Part shown: positions 60,658-64,000 of the stretch, one piece after another
How the letters are laid out: the number at the start of each line of letters is the position of its first letter
How positions within the stretch are numbered: position 1 is the stretch's first letter
Origin: Lachnospiraceae bacterium
GTDB lineage: Bacteria > Bacillota > Clostridia > Lachnospirales > Lachnospiraceae
Assembly: GCA_015057425.1 (NCBI GenBank)
Contig: SVEL01000005.1
Location: 62,001 to 126,000, forward strand
Length of the DNA: 64,000 nucleotides
Direction of reading: 5' to 3'
Program-made: the position numbers and the translations under genes
Notes under the pieces: model-generated
Told to the model about the DNA's origin: nothing
Databases searched by the model: none
What the model saw: the letters and a program-made list of their open reading frames with translations, nothing else

Positions 60658-62274
60658 ATGTCAAAGACAGCAAAAATTATTATTAATGTGTTGGCAATTG
60701 TTGCAATTGTTGCAGTACTTATAGTTGCCAAGTTTACAGGTGCACAGCCTAATACATTCTGGGGACTTGTGCCACCTATTATTGCCATCGGGCTTGCACT
60801 TATAACAAAGGAAGCGTACAGCTCGCTGTTTATAGGTATTGTATCGGGAGCGCTTATGGTATCTAAGTTTTCATTTGCAGGAACTATAGATACAATTATT
60901 AATGATGGTCTTATAGGAGCTGTAAAGGATACAGCCGGAATATTTGTATTTCTTGTTCTGTTAGGCGTTATAGTTGCACTTCTTAACAAGACTGGCGGTT
61001 CACAGGCTTTTGGTAAATGGGCTGAGAAACATGTAAAGACAAGAGCAGGTGCTATGCTTGCAACATTTGCATTGGGCGTATTAATCTTCGTTGATGATTA
61101 TTTTAACTGCCTTACAGTTGGTTCGGTTATGAGACCTGTATGTGACAGCAAGAAGATTTCAAGAGCAAAGCTTGCATACATAATTGATGCCACAGCAGCG
61201 CCAATTTGTATGATTGCCCCTATTTCATCATGGGCAGCAGCAGTTGCATCATACACAGAAGGCACTGATTATTCAGGAATAGAATTATTCGTAAGAGCGA
61301 TACCATATAACTTTTATTCAATACTTACACTTGTATTTGTCGTTGCATTAGTTCTTCTTAATTTTGACTATGGTTCAATGAGAATTCATGAAGCAAATGC
61401 ATTATTACGCGGAGATTTATATACATCAGGTGATAAGAATGAAGGCACGGAAATTGAGGCAACAGGAAAAGGAAAGGTTATTGACCTTATATTACCTGTA
61501 ATTATTCTTATAGTAACATGCGTAATCGGTCTTTTATACGTTGGCGGATTTGGTAAAAAGAACATCATTGATGCATTTGGTGATACAGATGCAACAGTAG
61601 GTCTTCCTTGGGGAGCATTGATAGCACTTGTAATTATTATCATATATCTTATAGCAAGAAGACTTGTGTCATTTAAGGAAGCTATGGAATGTATTCCTAA
61701 AGGATTTATAGCAATGGTGCCTGCAATTATCATTCTTACACTTGCAGTTTCACTTAAGAGTGTAACAGGATTACTTGGAGCAGATGTATTCGTAGAGGGT
61801 GTAGTTAAAGGCTCAGCAGCTAACTTTGCAATGTTCCTTCCTGCAATTATATTCCTTGTTGCATGTGTACTTGCATTTTCAACAGGAACATCATGGGGAA
61901 CATTTGGTATACTTATTCCTATCGTAATCAGTATATTTGAACCGGGTTCACAGCTTATGATAGTTGGTATGTCAGCATGTCTTGCAGGGGCTGTATGCGG
62001 TGACCATTGTTCACCTATTTCAGATACAACGATTATGTCATCGGCAGGTGGTCAGTGTAATCACATTAACCACGTATCAACTCAGATGCCATATGCAATA
62101 TCAGTTGCAGCGATATCGTTTGTTCTTTATGTACTGATTGGTATCCTTGAGGCAATTGGACTTGGAAGCTTTATCTGGATTACAATTCCTTTAGGTGTTG
62201 TTATAACAGTCGGATTCCTTGTAGTTATGAAGATGCTTGTAAAAAATATGAATTGTGGAGAAATATATAAATAA
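60658..62274 (+). CDS. Na+/H+ antiporter, NhaC family
   Basis: A 538-residue transporter with about twelve helices that exchanges cytosolic Na+ (or an organic partner) for protons. Family signature regions are LIFVDDYFNCLTVGSVMRPV near residue 142, DATAAPICMIAPISSWAA near 177, STGTSWGTFGILIPIV near 412, and CGDHCSPISDTTIMSSAG near 448. AAGGAGAG precedes the ATG. The family also contains amino acid/organic acid exchangers, so the exact substrate is open. Confidence 0.88.
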   Translation: MSKTAKIIINVLAIVAIVAVLIVAKFTGAQPNTFWGLVPPIIAIGLALITKEAYSSLFIGIVSGALMVSKFSFAGTIDTIINDGLIGAVKDTAGIFVFLVLLGVIVALLNKTGGSQAFGKWAEKHVKTRAGAMLATFALGVLIFVDDYFNCLTVGSVMRPVCDSKKISRAKLAYIIDATAAPICMIAPISSWAAAVASYTEGTDYSGIELFVRAIPYNFYSILTLVFVVALVLLNFDYGSMRIHEANALLRGDLYTSGDKNEGTEIEATGKGKVIDLILPVIILIVTCVIGLLYVGGFGKKNIIDAFGDTDATVGLPWGALIALVIIIIYLIARRLVSFKEAMECIPKGFIAMVPAIIILTLAVSLKSVTGLLGADVFVEGVVKGSAANFAMFLPAIIFLVACVLAFSTGTSWGTFGILIPIVISIFEPGSQLMIVGMSACLAGAVCGDHCSPISDTTIMSSAGGQCNHINHVSTQMPYAISVAAISFVLYVLIGILEAIGLGSFIWITIPLGVVITVGFLVVMKMLVKNMNCGEIYK

Positions 62275-62294
62275 TAATCAATTAAAATAATCCT

Positions 62295-62317
62295 GAGGCG
62301 TACGGTTTGTGCGCCTC
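62295..62317. other. Hairpin after the antiporter gene
   Basis: GAGGCG (62295-62300) pairs with CGCCTC (62312-62317). No T run follows, so it is only a weak terminator candidate. Confidence 0.4.
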
Positions 62318-62368
62318 GTATTAGTAAAAGACGCTGCTTTGGCAAGTAATATAAAGGTTGGTAAAATT

Positions 62369-62866
62369 ATGAGAGAACAGTTAACAGAAAATGATGTGAA
62401 AAAAATCGAAGCAGAAATCGAACACAGAAAGCTGGTAGTACGAAAAGAAGCCATTGAGGCCGTAAAAGAAGCAAGGGCCCATGGAGATTTAAGTGAAAAC
62501 TTTGAATACTACGCGGCAAAAAGAGATAAAAATAAAAACGAAAGCAGAATCCGATACCTTGAAAAAATGCTTAAAACGGCAGAAGTTATAAGCGATAAGT
62601 CTGATGATGATGCAGTGGGACTTAATAAGAAAGTGGTTATCAGATTTGAAGATAATAAAAAAGAAGAAGAGTTTAAGATAGTTACATCCATAAGGGGTAA
62701 TTCACTGAAAGGCAATATTAGTATAGAATCGCCTATAGGGAAGGCACTTATGGGGCACAAAAAAGGCGATGTGGTAACAGTAGAAGTAAATGACAAGATA
62801 AAATATGACGTAAAGATAATGTCTATAGAAGAAGCTGATGACAACGACGAAATAAGAAGTTATTAG
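62369..62866 (+). CDS. greA: GreA/GreB-family transcript cleavage factor
   Basis: A 165-residue protein. GreA enters the RNA polymerase secondary channel and rescues backtracked complexes by RNA cleavage. The N-terminal coiled coil has the acidic tip GDLSENFEYYAAKRDKNKNE near residue 36, with the Asp and Glu needed for metal binding. The C-terminal FKBP-like domain has SPIGKALMGHKKGDVVTVEV near 130. Start ATG 62369 follows AAAGGTTGG; the longer open frame upstream lies over a hairpin. It may be a paralog of the main GreA. Confidence 0.85.
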   Translation: MREQLTENDVKKIEAEIEHRKLVVRKEAIEAVKEARAHGDLSENFEYYAAKRDKNKNESRIRYLEKMLKTAEVISDKSDDDAVGLNKKVVIRFEDNKKEEEFKIVTSIRGNSLKGNISIESPIGKALMGHKKGDVVTVEVNDKIKYDVKIMSIEEADDNDEIRSY

Positions 62867-62914
62867 TTGTCAGGATATTAAACGAAAGAAGTCTGCATGG
62901 GATAAGGTGAGATT

Positions 62915-64000
62915 ATGGAACATTATAAAGTATTATTAAAAACATCATTTAAACACGGTGGCCTGTTTGTCAAATGGTCAGCTATAGCTCTGGCTATAGG
63001 TATCATAGTAGGACTTGCGGGAACAGTATTTTCGAAATCAATGATATGGGCAACCGGCTTTAGGGAAGAACATAGTTATATATTATATTTTCTGCCTTTG
63101 GCAGGTTTGTTTATTGTATGGTGTTACAGAGCACTTAAAGTGTATGAAGACAGAGGAACTGATTTGATACTTACATCTCTTCAGAGAAATGATAATGTTC
63201 CTATAAAGACAGCGCCACTTATATTTATGGCAACAGTTCTTACACACCTTTTCGGTGGTTCGGCAGGTCGTGAAGGCGCAGCACTTCAGTTGGGCGGCAG
63301 CCTTGGAAACGGAATCGGCAAGTTATTAAAATTAGACGATAATGATAGAAAAATAATAATTATGTGCGGTATGAGTGCAGCATTCTCAGCGATGTTTGGA
63401 ACACCGCTTGCTGCAGCATTGTTTTCCTTGGAAGTATCTACGATAGGAACTATGTACTATTCTGCCCTTCTGCCATGTATTATATCAGCACTTGTGGCTG
63501 TTCACTTTGCAGGAAGTATGGGTATTTCGCAGGAAGCATTTCATGTAGAAGGAATTCCAAAGGAAAGTATACCGGTATTTGGTAAAGTCGTTATATTGGC
63601 AATACTTTGTGCAGCATTAAGTGTAGTCCTTTGTGTAGTTCTTCATGACACAAAGAAAATCTTGAAGAAATTATTTAAGAATCCATATATTAGAGTGGTG
63701 GTTGCATCAGTTGCAATTATTGCATTGACACTTATTTTAGGTACAAATGACTACTTGGGAGCAGGTGTTCATGTTATAGAAAGAGCACTTGAAGGCGATG
63801 TAAATACAATGGCATTTTTCTGGAAAATGTTATTTACAGCCATAACCCTTGCAGCAGGATTTAAAGGAGGAGAAATTGTTCCGTCATTTTTCATAGGTGC
63901 AACTTTTGGTAGTGCCCTAAGTCCGTTACTTGGACTTTCACCGTCACTTTGCGGAGCCATAGGTATGGCAGCAGTATTTTGCGGTGTTACAAACAGTCCG
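62915..64000 (+). CDS. CLC-type chloride/fluoride channel or antiporter, 3'-truncated
   Basis: The first 362 residues of a CLC membrane protein; the window ends inside the gene. The selectivity-filter segment THLFGGSAGREGAALQLGGS near residue 110 contains GREGA with the gating glutamate, and FKGGEIVPSFFIGATFGSAL near 310 is the second filter segment. The usual first filter motif GSGIP is not seen in its expected place before residue 100. Fluoride-exporting CLCs also depart there, so fluoride is possible, but there is no recognisable fluoride riboswitch in the 48 bases upstream. Other ion choices remain open. Confidence 0.85.
   Translation, partial: MEHYKVLLKTSFKHGGLFVKWSAIALAIGIIVGLAGTVFSKSMIWATGFREEHSYILYFLPLAGLFIVWCYRALKVYEDRGTDLILTSLQRNDNVPIKTAPLIFMATVLTHLFGGSAGREGAALQLGGSLGNGIGKLLKLDDNDRKIIIMCGMSAAFSAMFGTPLAAALFSLEVSTIGTMYYSALLPCIISALVAVHFAGSMGISQEAFHVEGIPKESIPVFGKVVILAILCAALSVVLCVVLHDTKKILKKLFKNPYIRVVVASVAIIALTLILGTNDYLGAGVHVIERALEGDVNTMAFFWKMLFTAITLAAGFKGGEIVPSFFIGATFGSALSPLLGLSPSLCGAIGMAAVFCGVTNSP

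Noticed and set aside
62867-62914. Fluoride riboswitch before the CLC gene
   Set aside because: Only 48 bases separate it from greA, and no matching pattern is seen.

Overview
The window is a low-GC Clostridia chromosome segment, most likely from a gut Lachnospiraceae. The evidence is the S13-S11-S4-alpha-L17 / EcfA1-EcfA2-EcfT / TruA / L13-S9 gene order, strong GGAGG ribosome sites, AT-rich codon use, and secreted proteins with Thr/Glu-rich linkers. The species cannot be fixed from the sequence alone. I see no rRNA, tRNA, CRISPR array or intact insertion sequence.

Layout. 0-7.6 kb: end of the large ribosomal-protein operon with rpoA, the energy-coupling module of a group II ECF vitamin transporter, truA, and rplM-rpsI behind a near-consensus promoter. 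7.6-11.6 kb: a hairpin-rich repeat patch, then a heterodimeric ABC exporter with one degenerate ATPase site. 11.6-15.9 kb: a small accessory island with a relaxase-like remnant, a LexA-box promoter, an excisionase-like HTH protein, a single-chain type IIG restriction-modification enzyme and a small unknown gene. 16-25.9 kb: a lipoprotein, methyltransferase, acetyltransferases (one dead copy followed by a five-unit 63-bp hairpin array), nucleoside phosphorylase, azlCD, a membrane diguanylate cyclase, and an ECF sigma / membrane protein / serpin operon. 26-37 kb: a 1374-residue wall-attached repeat protein flanked by twin hairpins, a methyltransferase, a ferritin-like protein behind a hairpin that can hide its ribosome site, and a secreted DNRLRE/PPC protein gene broken by one frameshift and followed by two small membrane proteins.

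37-50 kb: divergent pyridoxal kinase and MocR/PdxR regulator, a MATE exporter, three tandem zinc-ribbon/membrane paralogs, a PTS EIIC-EAL fusion, DegV, a lipoprotein preceded by a 15-bp minisatellite, a noncoding stretch with three repeat families, an FGGY sugar kinase and an Rpn-type nuclease. 50-64 kb: aldo/keto reductase, an ECF S component fused to DUF1893, a Cys-tailed small protein, birA and bioY, a GGDEF-EAL-LamG protein next to a DUF815 ATPase, a second azlC/azlD pair separated by an LRR-transglutaminase lipoprotein gene, an NhaC antiporter, a GreA-like factor and a CLC channel cut by the window end.

Links between regions: EcfA1A2T near the start is the likely shared motor for the S components BioY and the DUF1893 fusion near 52-54 kb. 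Cyclic-di-GMP signalling is represented by three unusual proteins: a membrane GGDEF, EIIC-EAL, and GGDEF-EAL-LamG. The best candidates for something new are the GGDEF-EAL-LamG and EIIC-EAL fusions, the ECF-sigma/serpin operon, the 63-bp hairpin array with compensatory changes, the secreted protein with possible immunity partners, and the SOS-type promoter in front of the type IIG locus.
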